From Putridiphycobacter roseus (lineage in GTDB: Bacteria > Bacteroidota > Bacteroidia > Flavobacteriales_D > Crocinitomicaceae), in the NCBI RefSeq assembly GCF_003234935.1, contig NZ_QKSB01000016.1:1-55009 (forward strand): a DNA stretch of 55,009 nucleotides. The letters are read 5' to 3'. A program made the translations under genes and the position numbers. The notes under the pieces were generated by a model that saw only the letters and a program-made list of their open reading frames with translations, searched no databases and was not told where the DNA came from. This document shows, piece by piece, positions 1 to 8,900 of the stretch (its first letter is position 1; each line of letters starts with the position of its first letter).

Positions 1-1269
1 ATTGGTAGTCACAAATATTTTGGTTTTATTAAACTAAAACCAAATGGCGACACCTTAATTTTTAGAACATATTTAGACTTATACCAGCAAAATAATGATG
101 ACAGGGTTGTTCAGCCTGGTGGTTTTTTGCAGGATCCTATCGACAGTGCATTTTATGGAACAGTTAATGTATATCGTTATTCGGACCTTGTTGGAGGTAC
201 AGCACTGTTTAAACTCAGTAAAACAGGAGAATTATTGTGGCACCAAACGTATTATGGCATTTCGGGTAATTTTAGAATTTTTAATGCCGCTAGCCTTATT
301 AAAATTGCACCAGATAGGTTAATCATAGGCGGCACACAAACCCACACGCCAGCAGCAAATGCCGATTGGCGAGATAATACAAAAATTTTAATTGTTGACA
401 CTTTGGGTAATATCATTCAAACAAAAGTTTACCCCACCGACCAATTAGCATATGGTTGCAATGGTCTTTCCCAAACCATTGACGGCGGCTATATTTATGG
501 GGGGCAGAATGGTACTTTTGTTCAGAATGGAAATGCAAAAAGATTTAGGGCTAGAATTTTAAAACTAGATACCAATTTAGATGAGGAATGGCGAATTATG
601 GAAGGCATTGAAACATCACAAAGTCTAATAAACTGTGAAAATATATTAAGTTTAAATGAAACCACTTTTCTGGGTGTTGGTAGATCTATGGACACAAATT
701 TCACTGCGCAGAATGGTGTACCTGGTACTGGTTGGCTAATTAAATTTAGTATTTATGGAGACATTCTTTGGCAAAGATTTTACCAAAAAGTATTACCAGA
801 TAATAATACAAACAATTTTCCTCGCCATGTCTTATACGACGTTGCTATCACACCAGATAGTGGTTTCGTCATGGTTGGTCAATCTCAAAATTTTGAAGCT
901 AGTAACCCAGAACCTATTGGTCAGTTAGGTTGGTTGTTAAAAACAGATAAGCACGGCTGTTTGGTACCAGGCTGTGAGCAGTTTGATGATTTAAGTGTTG
1001 CGGAAACGGGTTTACCTCAAATAGGTTTAAAATTATACCCCAACCCAGCAAGTAATGAGTTGTATGTGTATTATGCTAATGCAAACCATCTCCAGTCAAC
1101 ACAAGCAACGCTCTTCAATTCACAAGGGCAACAAGTCATGCAGTTTTCTGTAAACACAAACAATACTACCTACATGATAGATGTTAGCAAATTTGCCAAA
1201 GGGCTATATGTTTTGCAGGTTTCTGATGGTAATTCAGTATTGAAAACAGAAAAGCTGGTATTGGAATAG
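1..1269 (+). CDS. T9SS type A sorting domain protein, 5' end outside window
   Basis: The frame is open from base 1, so the gene begins upstream; the TTG at 127 is internal, because its upstream codons match the next gene. The protein is a repeat-rich beta-propeller-like secreted protein with recurring GGY.YGGQ and FVMVGQSQNF segments. The last 80 or so residues form a T9SS type A C-terminal domain: a YPNPASNELYVYY-type motif, then a GLYVLQV strand, ending KTEKLVLE. By family knowledge that domain directs export through the type IX system and surface attachment. It is a tandem paralogue of the gene at 1489-3096, with long stretches nearly identical at DNA level. The ligand or enzymatic role is unknown. 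Confidence 0.85.
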   Translation: MGSHKYFGFIKLKPNGDTLIFRTYLDLYQQNNDDRVVQPGGFLQDPIDSAFYGTVNVYRYSDLVGGTALFKLSKTGELLWHQTYYGISGNFRIFNAASLIKIAPDRLIIGGTQTHTPAANADWRDNTKILIVDTLGNIIQTKVYPTDQLAYGCNGLSQTIDGGYIYGGQNGTFVQNGNAKRFRARILKLDTNLDEEWRIMEGIETSQSLINCENILSLNETTFLGVGRSMDTNFTAQNGVPGTGWLIKFSIYGDILWQRFYQKVLPDNNTNNFPRHVLYDVAITPDSGFVMVGQSQNFEASNPEPIGQLGWLLKTDKHGCLVPGCEQFDDLSVAETGLPQIGLKLYPNPASNELYVYYANANHLQSTQATLFNSQGQQVMQFSVNTNNTTYMIDVSKFAKGLYVLQVSDGNSVLKTEKLVLE

Positions 1270-1320
1270 TTCTCCATGAAATTTTTTAAACGGTTTGGTT
1301 TCACCATCCATTTCAAAAAC

Positions 1321-1393
1321 CACTCGAACTGACAATTTGTTTTGCATTGTCCCTTCGAGTGTCCCGACAGTTTCGTCGGGATGTATCGAGAAC
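1321..1393. repeat. Dispersed intergenic repeat, copy 1
   Basis: The segment begins CACTCGAACTGAC and ends TATCGAGAAC, the same boundary words as three other intergenic elements in this window (40656-40743, 44864-44958, 46935-47002, in either orientation). The interior holds an inverted repeat TCCCGAC/GTCGGGA separated by AGTTTC. The interior differs between copies while the ends are conserved. It sits between the two tandem T9SS genes and encodes nothing visible. Confidence 0.8.
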
Positions 1394-1460
1394 ACTTACA
1401 AGTAACATAGCAACAACTTCACCTGACACTCCAAAAAGATTTTCCTAATCTTTTTTTCCT

Positions 1461-1468
1461 TAAATTTG
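1461..1468 (+). promoter_or_regulatory. Candidate -7 box TAAATTTG for the T9SS gene at 1489
   Basis: TAAATTTG is a perfect match to the Bacteroidota -7 consensus TAnnTTTG and lies 20 bases before the ATG at 1489. No clear -33 TTTG is visible. The predicted transcript start is about 1473-1476, giving a short leader. This supports independent transcription of the second paralogue. Confidence 0.5.
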
Positions 1469-1488
1469 AAACTAATGTGCATTCCATC

Positions 1489-3096
1489 ATGAGGTTAATC
1501 AGTCTATTTTACTTTATATTTCTTTTTGCGTTTTTATGCAAGGCCCAACCTGTACTTAATATCCGTTTGGATGTCGGCACAGCTGGAGCAACCATATTTT
1601 CTAGTGTTTTTGCAACTGAATCATGTTATTATGTAATAGGAAAAAGTAAAGATCTAATTCCTCCGTACCTTCAAGAAGGGGTTTTTATTAAGTTTAATTT
1701 AGATGGATCAATAGCCGATACAACCTACTATAAAAATGATTCAGCAAATTATATTCTATGGGAGAGCCCAAATTTAATTAAAACTTTGGATGGTAATTTT
1801 GCTCAAACGTTCACTGTTGCACCATTAGCAAGTGATTTTCATTTTGGCTTTATTAAACTAAACACGAATGGAGATACGCTAATATTCAAAACGTATTTAG
1901 ACTTATATAACCAAAATCTTGATGATTGGGTTTTACAACCTGGTGGTTTTTTGCAAGACCCTATTGACAGTGCTTATTATGGAACAGTTAATGTTTCTCG
2001 ATATTCAGATTTAGTAGGTGGTACAGCACTGTTTAAAATAAGCAAATCAGGAGAGTTATTGTGGCACCAAACGTATTATGGCATTTCGGGTAATTTTAGA
2101 ATTTTTAATGCCGCTAGCCTTATTAAAATAGCCCCTGATAGACTAATGATTGGGGGTACTCAAACGCATACTCCAGCAGCAAATGCCGATTGGCGAGACA
2201 ATACAAAAATATTAATTGTTGACACTTTGGGTAATATCATTCAAACAAAAGTTTACCCCGCCGACCAATTAGCATATGGTTGCAATGGCCTTTCCCAAAC
2301 TATGGATGGAGGCTACATTTACGGGGGGCAGAATGGCACTTTTGTACAGAATGGTAATGCTCGTGACTATAGAGCTCGTATTGTCAAATTGAATGCAAAT
2401 TTAATGGAGGAATGGAGAATTGAGCAGGGGATTGAAACATCACAAAATTTAATGAACTTTGAGAATATTCTAGAATTAACTGACTCCACGTTTGTTGTTG
2501 TAGGCAGGTCGTTAGATACTACTGATATTAATCTTCACGGTTACCACACTGGCGGATGGTTACTAAAATTTAATTTAAGTGGGGCGATTCTCTGGAGTAG
2601 GAAATATCGTAAAGTTGAGTTTTTGGATAACGAAAACAATTTCCCAACCCACATTTTATATGATGTGGATATAACCCCAGATAGTGGTTTCGTCATGGTA
2701 GGGCAATCACAAAATTTTGAAGCTAGCAACCCCGAACCCATTGGGCAATTAGGTTGGTTAGTAAAAACAGATAAGCACGGCTGTTTGGTGCCCGGATGCG
2801 AGGAATTTGATACAGCAGGAAAGCCGCCAGTGAAACCAAAATCTGAAATTGGTTTGAAAATTTTCCCTAACCCTGCCAATGATGAATTATATATTTATTA
2901 TGCATCTCAAATAGCTCATGAAAATGTAATAGCATATTTATATAATGTTAATGGGCAAATAGTAAAACAATGGGCAATCACGAGCAATTACACTACTTAC
3001 ATGCTTGATGTTAGCTCATTCTCAAAAGGTATTTATGTGCTTAAAATAGCTAATGATTTGGAAATATTGAAAACAGAAAAGCTGGTATTGGAATGA
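1489..3096 (+). CDS. T9SS type A sorting domain protein (tandem paralogue)
   Basis: About 535 residues. I chose the ATG at 1489 over the in-frame GTG at 1477 because it gives a clean signal peptide (MRLISLFYF..., cleavage after KAQ). The body has repeated beta-propeller-like segments with GGYIYGGQ and GFVMVGQSQN. The C-terminus is a T9SS type A sorting domain (IFPNPANDELYIYY, then GIYVLKI, then KTEKLVLE). The middle of the protein is almost identical to the gene at 1-1269, while the region between roughly residues 285 and 390 differs more. That pattern suggests duplication plus partial gene conversion. It is predicted to be exported by the type IX system and held on the cell surface. Substrate unknown. 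Confidence 0.88.
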   Translation: MRLISLFYFIFLFAFLCKAQPVLNIRLDVGTAGATIFSSVFATESCYYVIGKSKDLIPPYLQEGVFIKFNLDGSIADTTYYKNDSANYILWESPNLIKTLDGNFAQTFTVAPLASDFHFGFIKLNTNGDTLIFKTYLDLYNQNLDDWVLQPGGFLQDPIDSAYYGTVNVSRYSDLVGGTALFKISKSGELLWHQTYYGISGNFRIFNAASLIKIAPDRLMIGGTQTHTPAANADWRDNTKILIVDTLGNIIQTKVYPADQLAYGCNGLSQTMDGGYIYGGQNGTFVQNGNARDYRARIVKLNANLMEEWRIEQGIETSQNLMNFENILELTDSTFVVVGRSLDTTDINLHGYHTGGWLLKFNLSGAILWSRKYRKVEFLDNENNFPTHILYDVDITPDSGFVMVGQSQNFEASNPEPIGQLGWLVKTDKHGCLVPGCEEFDTAGKPPVKPKSEIGLKIFPNPANDELYIYYASQIAHENVIAYLYNVNGQIVKQWAITSNYTTYMLDVSSFSKGIYVLKIANDLEILKTEKLVLE

Positions 3097-3383
3097 TAAA
3101 AATGAAATATTAGCACTTTGAAGAAAAATAACTTAAACAATTGAACTGTTTAGGTAATTTTTTATACTTGATAAATTAAAATGAATAATTAATACAATAA
3201 TATTTAGTAGTTTTTTAATGATCATTTATATTTATTAATAACCACAACAAGGTTTGCTCAAAATCCAAACAAACTTTAATTGCTGATTTAAAACAACTAC
3301 CGTTTTATCCTAAATGTCATCATGTTTAACGAAATATACAAAAGATTAAAGTACTAAATACCTTGACAATAAGCCATAAAAAA
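3097..3383. other. Intergenic, AT-rich, no gene seen
   Basis: No reading frame with coding character, no RNA gene and no repeat could be recognised. The sequence is very AT-rich. It ends at the bidirectional terminator in front of the tRNA gene. Confidence 0.6.
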
Positions 3384-3414
3384 AAGCCCCGACAATTATT
3401 GTCGGGGCTTTTTT
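3384..3414. terminator. Bidirectional intrinsic terminator downstream of tRNA-Leu
   Basis: A 12-bp perfect stem (AGCCCCGACAAT with its complement, one-base loop) is flanked by an A-run on the left and a T-run on the right. It can therefore end transcription from either strand. It directly follows the 3' end of the minus-strand tRNA gene. Confidence 0.85.
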
Positions 3415-3415
3415 G

Positions 3416-3496
3416 TACCCGAGGCCGGGCTCGAACCGGCACTCTTTTGGAACACGAGTTTGAGTCGTGCGCGTCTACCAATTCCGCCACTCGGGC
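3416..3496 (-). tRNA. tRNA-Leu, anticodon CAA
   Basis: On the minus strand the acceptor stem GCCCGAG (3496 downward) pairs with CTCGGGT (3423-3417), with discriminator A at 3416. The D arm contains GGTAGACGC. The anticodon stem CACGA/TCGTG encloses loop CTCAAAC, giving anticodon CAA, which reads UUG leucine codons. A variable region of about 12 nt and the T arm GCCGG-TTCGAGC-CCGGC follow. The 3' CCA is not encoded (the sequence continues ACAAAA). The 5' 13 nt of this gene recur in every unit of the tandem array directly upstream, which is highly unusual. Confidence 0.95.
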
Positions 3497-3828
3497 ATTT
3501 CTTATTTTGTGGCGTCTACCATCCCGATAGCTATCGGGACCGCCACTCGGGCATTTCTTATTTTGTGGCGTCTACCATCCCGATAGCTATCGGGACCGCC
3601 ACTCGGGCATTTCTTATTTTGTGGCGTATACCATCCCGATAGCTATCGGGACCGCCACTCGGGCATTTCTTATTTTGTGGCGTATACCATCCCGATAGCT
3701 ATCGGGACCGCCACTCGGGCATTTCTTATTTTGTGGCGTCTACCATCCCGATAGCTATCGGGACCGCCACTCGGGCATTTCTTATTTTGTGGCGTATACC
3801 ATCACGAAAACTATCGGGACCGCCACTT
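3485..3828. repeat. Six-copy 56-bp tandem array derived from the 5' end of tRNA-Leu plus a palindrome
   Basis: Units start at 3485, 3541, 3597, 3653, 3709 and 3765; an eight-base partial unit ends at 3828. Read on the minus strand, each contains the 5' flank of the tRNA gene (CACAAAATAAGAAAT), the first 13 nt of the tRNA (GCCCGAGTGGCGG), the 18-bp palindrome TCCCGATAGCTATCGGGA, then TGGTAGACGC. The tRNA itself reads GCGG-AAT-TGGTAGACGC at this place, so the palindrome stands where AAT stands in the tRNA D arm. Copies 1-5 are nearly identical apart from a GTCTACC/GTATACC variant; copy 6 has a broken palindrome. No protein is likely: reading frames here are by-products of the repeats. Confidence 0.95.
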
Positions 3829-3865
3829 CCTTTTATAAAGTTGGTAGTACTTTTTTAAGGAAGTG

Positions 3866-3873
3866 CAAATTTA
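3866..3873 (-). promoter_or_regulatory. Candidate -7 box TAAATTTG for tRNA-Leu and the array
   Basis: On the minus strand TAAATTTG (3873 to 3866) matches TAnnTTTG exactly and lies between the HIT gene stop and the array. Transcription from here would start near 3860 and read the whole repeat array before the tRNA. A 9-bp inverted repeat (CACTTCCTT/AAGGAAGTG, 3824-3832 and 3857-3865) spans the predicted start region. No convincing -33 element is seen. Confidence 0.5.
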
Positions 3874-3884
3874 TAATTTTTTTA

Positions 3885-4277
3885 TTAATTGCTTGCTATT
3901 TTTGCAGCTATTTCTTTTAATTCTTCTTCATTTAGAGAAAGTTTCGCGTTTGCAAAATTCATGTCATTCATTTTATTGATGGGAATCAAATGAATATGTG
4001 CATGTGGCACTTCCAAACCTATGACTGCAACACCGATTCTATTTGCAGCTGGAAAAGCATTTTTTATCTTTTTTGCTACAGATTTTGCAAATAGCATCAT
4101 TTGAGACAATAGTTCATCCTCAAGATCAAAAATATAATCTTCCTCAAATTTCGGTATGACCAATACATGCCCTTTTTGTAAAGGCGAAATATCGAGAAAA
4201 GCTAAAAACTGATCATTTTCAGCAACGATATGTGCTGGAATCTCACGATTGATTATTTTTGTAAAGATACTTGCCAT
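3885..4277 (-). CDS. HIT family protein (Hint-like nucleotide hydrolase)
   Basis: 130 residues, the usual size for a Hint/HinT-type protein. The histidine triad is complete near the C-terminus: PHAHIHLIP with H92, H94 and H96. The N-terminal part has the FLDISPLQKGHVLVIPK segment typical of the family. These proteins hydrolyse purine nucleoside phosphoramidates or related adenylates in the cytoplasm. The ATG shares one base with the stop codon of greA upstream (TAATG), so the two are almost certainly translationally coupled in one transcript. The gene ends just before the promoter of the tRNA array. Confidence 0.93.
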   Translation of the reverse strand: MASIFTKIINREIPAHIVAENDQFLAFLDISPLQKGHVLVIPKFEEDYIFDLEDELLSQMMLFAKSVAKKIKNAFPAANRIGVAVIGLEVPHAHIHLIPINKMNDMNFANAKLSLNEEELKEIAAKIASN

Positions 4278-4750
4278 TATCTTGAAATATTAATCACTTT
4301 AAAATTCAAAATACCATTTGGCGTAGTAATCTCTGCAATATCACCAATTTTTTTCCCCAGCAGACCTTTACCGTAAGGAGAGTCAATAGATATTTTCTTT
4401 TCTTTCAAATCGGCTTCATTTTCAGCTACCAAAGTATATTCCATTTGCGCTTTATTTTTAACATTCTCAATAGTAACTTTCGATAAAATATAAACTTTAG
4501 AATTATCTACTTTTGAATCATCAATTAAACGTGCATTTGAAACAATATTTTTCAATTTTGCAATCCTGGTCTCTAAGTGCCCTTGCTCTTCTTTAGCAGC
4601 ATGATACTCGGCATTTTCAGATAAATCCCCTTTATCTCTTGCATCTGCAATTTGCTGCGTAATGAATGGTCTGTCTACAGTTTCTAACTGCTTTAACTCA
4701 TCCTTTAATTTTTTTAGACCTTCTGGTGTATAGTAACTAATGTCACTCAT
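4277..4750 (-). CDS. greA: Transcription elongation factor GreA
   Basis: 157 residues, the standard GreA length. The N-terminal coiled coil carries the signature GDLSENAEYHAAKEEQ, with the acidic tip residues that enter the RNA polymerase secondary channel. The C-terminal half is the FKBP-like domain, including SPYGKGLLGKKIGD. GreA rescues backtracked polymerase by stimulating transcript cleavage. It is the first gene of a two-gene operon with the HIT protein, overlapping it by one base. A hairpin lies just upstream at 4774-4798. Confidence 0.97.
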   Translation of the reverse strand: MSDISYYTPEGLKKLKDELKQLETVDRPFITQQIADARDKGDLSENAEYHAAKEEQGHLETRIAKLKNIVSNARLIDDSKVDNSKVYILSKVTIENVKNKAQMEYTLVAENEADLKEKKISIDSPYGKGLLGKKIGDIAEITTPNGILNFKVINISR

Positions 4751-4773
4751 AATAAATTGTTTTATAAACGTAA

Positions 4774-4798
4774 CAAGAGAGCCCTTTGGGCTCTCTTG
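4774..4798. terminator. Hairpin between the PorV-like gene and greA
   Basis: An 11-bp perfect stem (CAAGAGAGCCC, loop TTT, GGGCTCTCTTG) lies 23 bases beyond the stop of the upstream minus-strand gene. The following U-run is weak, so termination may be partial. It could equally act in the greA leader. Confidence 0.6.
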
Positions 4799-4820
4799 AA
4801 TTACAAAGATAATATATTTT

Positions 4821-5897
4821 TTAGTTTAAAGAAATCGCCAATCCAATTGTATGAATTCCACTAAATAGATTAACAGCTTGATAAGCATATTGAATCCCTA
4901 AATTATTTCTACTTTCTCCAACAATGGCATCTACGGATAAACCAGCAGTAAGTCCACTCAATGCAGTAGCTCTTCCATCTACAACATAAGTTTTACCAAA
5001 AATCCCTTTTTCGTATACGAAACCAGCCATTAAATGAAAAGCAGCATTTCCAATTTCCTTACCGTAATCGGCACCTATTCTTAATTGATCATAAGAAAAA
5101 GAATTTGCTGAAAAAGATCCTGATAAAGTTAACTTATCAGTTTCAGTAAAATTAAAATCATAAGCTGCACCAACATTCAACAAAGAAGGTAATTCAAATG
5201 CATCAGCTCTTTGCTCTAAAGAAGCTAACTCACCAGTCTCAGAATATTGAATTAAGCTAGCTAAACCATCTCCTGAATAAGCCATAGTAGGTCCAACATT
5301 TTTCAATGCAATACCAAATCTAATATTATCCTGTTCACCCGTTACATATCGAATACCAAAATCAAATCCTACCCCATTACCTTTAATATTTGCAATAGAT
5401 TCAGAAATTACTTTTAAATTAAAACCGGCATAGATAGACTGAGAAAACTCATGTGCTAAACCAACATTAAAACTATTTGCTCTAGGTTTAAAAGTACCTA
5501 TTCCACCTTCCGGTTGATTTACTGTAGTAATATCAATTTCACCATAAGATAAAGAAGTGATAGCCACTGAGAAAACAGTTGTTTCACTTATTCTTTGTGC
5601 AAGACCAGCAGTATTTACATTAATATTTGCTCCCGCTAACCAGTTAGTTCTATCGAACATGATTTCGGTTTTTGGCGTAAAAGCCAAACCTGCTATATTA
5701 GTATAAGTAGAGGATAAGCCAATATCACTAGCCACTCCAGAACTTCCGATACTTATACCCCTAGCCCAAGGATTGATTAATAATTCTGTAGCACCAGCGG
5801 ATCCAATTCTATCCCCATTACCTGCAATGGCACTAGTACTTATCAACATCAATCCCGCTATAGCAATTGAGTTATTTATTATTTTGTTAATCTTCAT
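4821..5897 (-). CDS. PorV/PorQ family outer membrane beta-barrel protein
   Basis: I start it at the ATG at 5897, giving MKINKIINN and a signal peptide ending STSAIA. The longer frame to 5942 would overlap the upstream gene. The mature N-terminus GSAGATELLINPWARGISIG and the following SSTYTNIAGLAF are characteristic of the PorV/PorQ family of FadL-like T9SS outer-membrane proteins. The rest alternates short amphipathic strands and ends in a barrel-type strand. In known systems PorV shuttles cargo from the translocon to the attachment complex. It is last in an operon whose other genes are a giant secreted protein and a TonB receptor, so a role specific to that cargo is an inference. Confidence 0.8.
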   Translation of the reverse strand: MKINKIINNSIAIAGLMLISTSAIAGNGDRIGSAGATELLINPWARGISIGSSGVASDIGLSSTYTNIAGLAFTPKTEIMFDRTNWLAGANINVNTAGLAQRISETTVFSVAITSLSYGEIDITTVNQPEGGIGTFKPRANSFNVGLAHEFSQSIYAGFNLKVISESIANIKGNGVGFDFGIRYVTGEQDNIRFGIALKNVGPTMAYSGDGLASLIQYSETGELASLEQRADAFELPSLLNVGAAYDFNFTETDKLTLSGSFSANSFSYDQLRIGADYGKEIGNAAFHLMAGFVYEKGIFGKTYVVDGRATALSGLTAGLSVDAIVGESRNNLGIQYAYQAVNLFSGIHTIGLAISLN

Positions 5898-5922
5898 AAT
5901 TTTTTCCTTTAATAACCACAGA

Positions 5923-8900
5923 TTAAATATTGTCCAAATCAACTTTTCTCATAGTTCCAAACCATTTTAATATTTTCTCACCAACACCTGGAACCTCAAT
6001 ATGAATAATATAAACACCACTTGCAATTGGCACCCCAACGGTATTGGTTAAATCCCAATTTAAAGAAGTCAGTGGATCATCTTTAGTATACTGTCTAATT
6101 AAAGAACCTTGCATATTAAATATTTTCACGTTACAAACTTCTGGTAAATTTGTGATTTTAATCTGATTATCTAGTCTACCATCTTCATATTCACTGTATG
6201 CATAGTAAGGGTTAGGAACCACATTAATAATGTCTAATAAACTTTCTAATTCACTTGTCACACCAGTTTGAACTCTATCCGACTCCGTAATAGAAAAACC
6301 ATACTTTGGCATCCCTTTATTGGCACCTTTAGTTTCATCTCTTTCGGTGTAAGGTTTACTTACTCTAGCTTTAATAGTAACATCCGTTTCTAAATTCTCA
6401 CGGAATTCAATTCCCATTGGCTCAGCAATCCAAGTACAATAATCAAATACAGCTTCATGTCCAGCTTTGGTCTTTTTAGCTAAATTAGTTTGCGCATATT
6501 TACCTTCATCATAAACTGGCATATCCCCTACAGCATCTAAGATATAAACATAATGCATACCCCCCATTAAAGGTTCACCTGTTGAAGTGACATATCTATG
6601 AGAAGGATTCCAAATCATATCGTTACCATTATCGCCACCCAACCAAGAGTTTTCACCATAAAGCATATTTAATCTTTTACCTGTACTCACGTTAATTGCA
6701 TATCCTGGAAACCAACCCATTCCCTGATCTCCATCTGTTACAGGAGAACCATCTTTATTAATGGAAGCCTGACCTCTTAATTCTAATACATCAGAACCAC
6801 CAACCGTTTGATTTTCATTATCATTCATTTCAATTACTGGACATTTAGTCCACAACGATTGATCACTTGTAATTATAACATCTACATCATGCATTTGAGC
6901 AATATTAAAAGTACTAAATTGCGTCGTAGATAATTTAAAATATCCTTCGTTAGCTTCTGTAGTAGGATTATCACCAGGATTCCCCATAGGCATTCCATAT
7001 ACTTCGTATCCTACATATTTAAATGAAGTCATGATACCATCTAACACGCCTTCCCATGATTGAGAAGCATCAGTAATAGGTGCTCTATCATAGTAATAAC
7101 AAGGATTATTCACCCAAAGCGTAGGACTACATGACTCATCATCATCTGCAGGAGCAACACTTGACCCTGCTCGAATCCAGTTGGTAGTGAAGTTAATATC
7201 AGAATCCATTACACCAGATAACCAAATCTTAGAAGAATCTGCAAATTTAATGCTACTAGAAATTGGAGAAGTTGTCCATGTTGTAGAGTTTAATTCACCA
7301 CCATATTCATATTGTTGCATACTTACAGAGATACCCCATTCAGGAATAATTTGTTCATTTGCTGTACCAATTGTATAATCCGATAATACTGTATCCACAG
7401 TACCACCATTAGTTCTAATCAATCTCCAATAAGTATCGGATTTAACAGCGCCTCTAGAAATTCCAGCATTTTTATCTAATTCTAAAATATAATCACCAGA
7501 CTGTAAGTTTAATGGATCAATAACTTTAACATCTACTGGTCCACCACCATTAGCGTACTCCACCACATCTATTTCATTATTCTCTAAAATTTCTTGTAAA
7601 GAACTTGCTGATAATTCCAATTCATTTCCACCATTTCCTTCACCTTCAATTTGTTTAATTTTTGGTGTCCAACCATAATAAGTACCATAAACAGTACCAT
7701 CTGCTTCTACACTTGGATTATGCGGTATTGCAGTAACACTTTCAATTTGACCAAAAGATGCAGACCTTCTTGAAACCAAATAAGGCGTTTTTTGTCCTGG
7801 GATTCCATCTGCAGTATTTGGATCATATTTTAAAAACTCATTATGTGCGTAAGAAACTGCGATATAATAATATTTCTTATGGTTTATTAATGTTCTATCA
7901 CCAGTTGCAAATAAATCTTCCGTAATTCTAAAAGAATGTTGTAAACCTTTATCATCTCCATCAACCTTCACTTTTGGTACAGAAATTCCATCTTCTTCAT
8001 TAAATTCATAATTCACTAATTTAGAAACACCATCCACAATATCACATTGTGCAACTAATCTCGCCATCTCAATTTCAGTGATATCCGATACAGAAGCATC
8101 CGCATTAATCATTTGAAAAACTTGGTATCCTTGGAATCTATATGATCGATCGTTTAAATTACCATCTTCGTCTCTAATCGGAATATTAATTTCATCAATT
8201 TCTTCATAGTCTTCAGTCCCTGTTTGAGAACCATCTAATAGAATAATTAATTCATTTTCCATTTCTTGAATACTCATTTTTGGTGCCAATGGTGGCTCCA
8301 AAATTTCAAAACAAGCATCAAATAAACTTTGTGCTTTTGAATCGGCAGTTTTCATGGCGTTAACAGAAGCTAATAAATCACCATCAAAACTTCTTCCATA
8401 AACTACACCTACAGTTAAGTTATTCAATGCACCAGGCTTTAAAGTAAAGGGACCAGCAACTTGTGCAAATCTTCTATCACCCGTGGCATTACCAGCAGAA
8501 ATCTCAGACCATTCCACACCAGCAGAAACATCTGGAGCTTGCCCAGCAGCGGCTGTAGCCCATCCTGCAGGATCTGAATCACCAGGAAACATAAAGTTAG
8601 AAGGCACAGAACCAGTTAAACCATTATCCCCAAAAGTTTGTGGGTTACCTGAAGCGCCCCAAAAACCATCCATAAAGCCATAAAATTCAGGTGCTGTATC
8701 TGGATCACCCAATATACCACCTGCCACGTTGTTATAGTAAAAGAATCTTCTCATTCCCATACGTTCATTATCCGGAATACTATCTCCATAGCCTATACCT
8801 AAACCTTCGTAAGGAATACCTTTATATTCATAAGCCAATTGAGATCCTGCTGGTGTACTTTCCGTTAATGGATTATCACCAGAAGGTAAACCAGGGAAAT

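Noticed and set aside
3460..3642. Open reading frame running through the tandem array
   Set aside because: It reads the 56-bp units and the tRNA itself; the repetitive peptide is a by-product and no start or signal supports it.
3485..3828. CRISPR array
   Set aside because: Units are contiguous with no variable spacers and no cas genes are present; the unit content is tRNA-derived.
4774..4798. Riboswitch in the greA leader
   Set aside because: Only a single simple hairpin is present; a terminator of the upstream gene explains it better.
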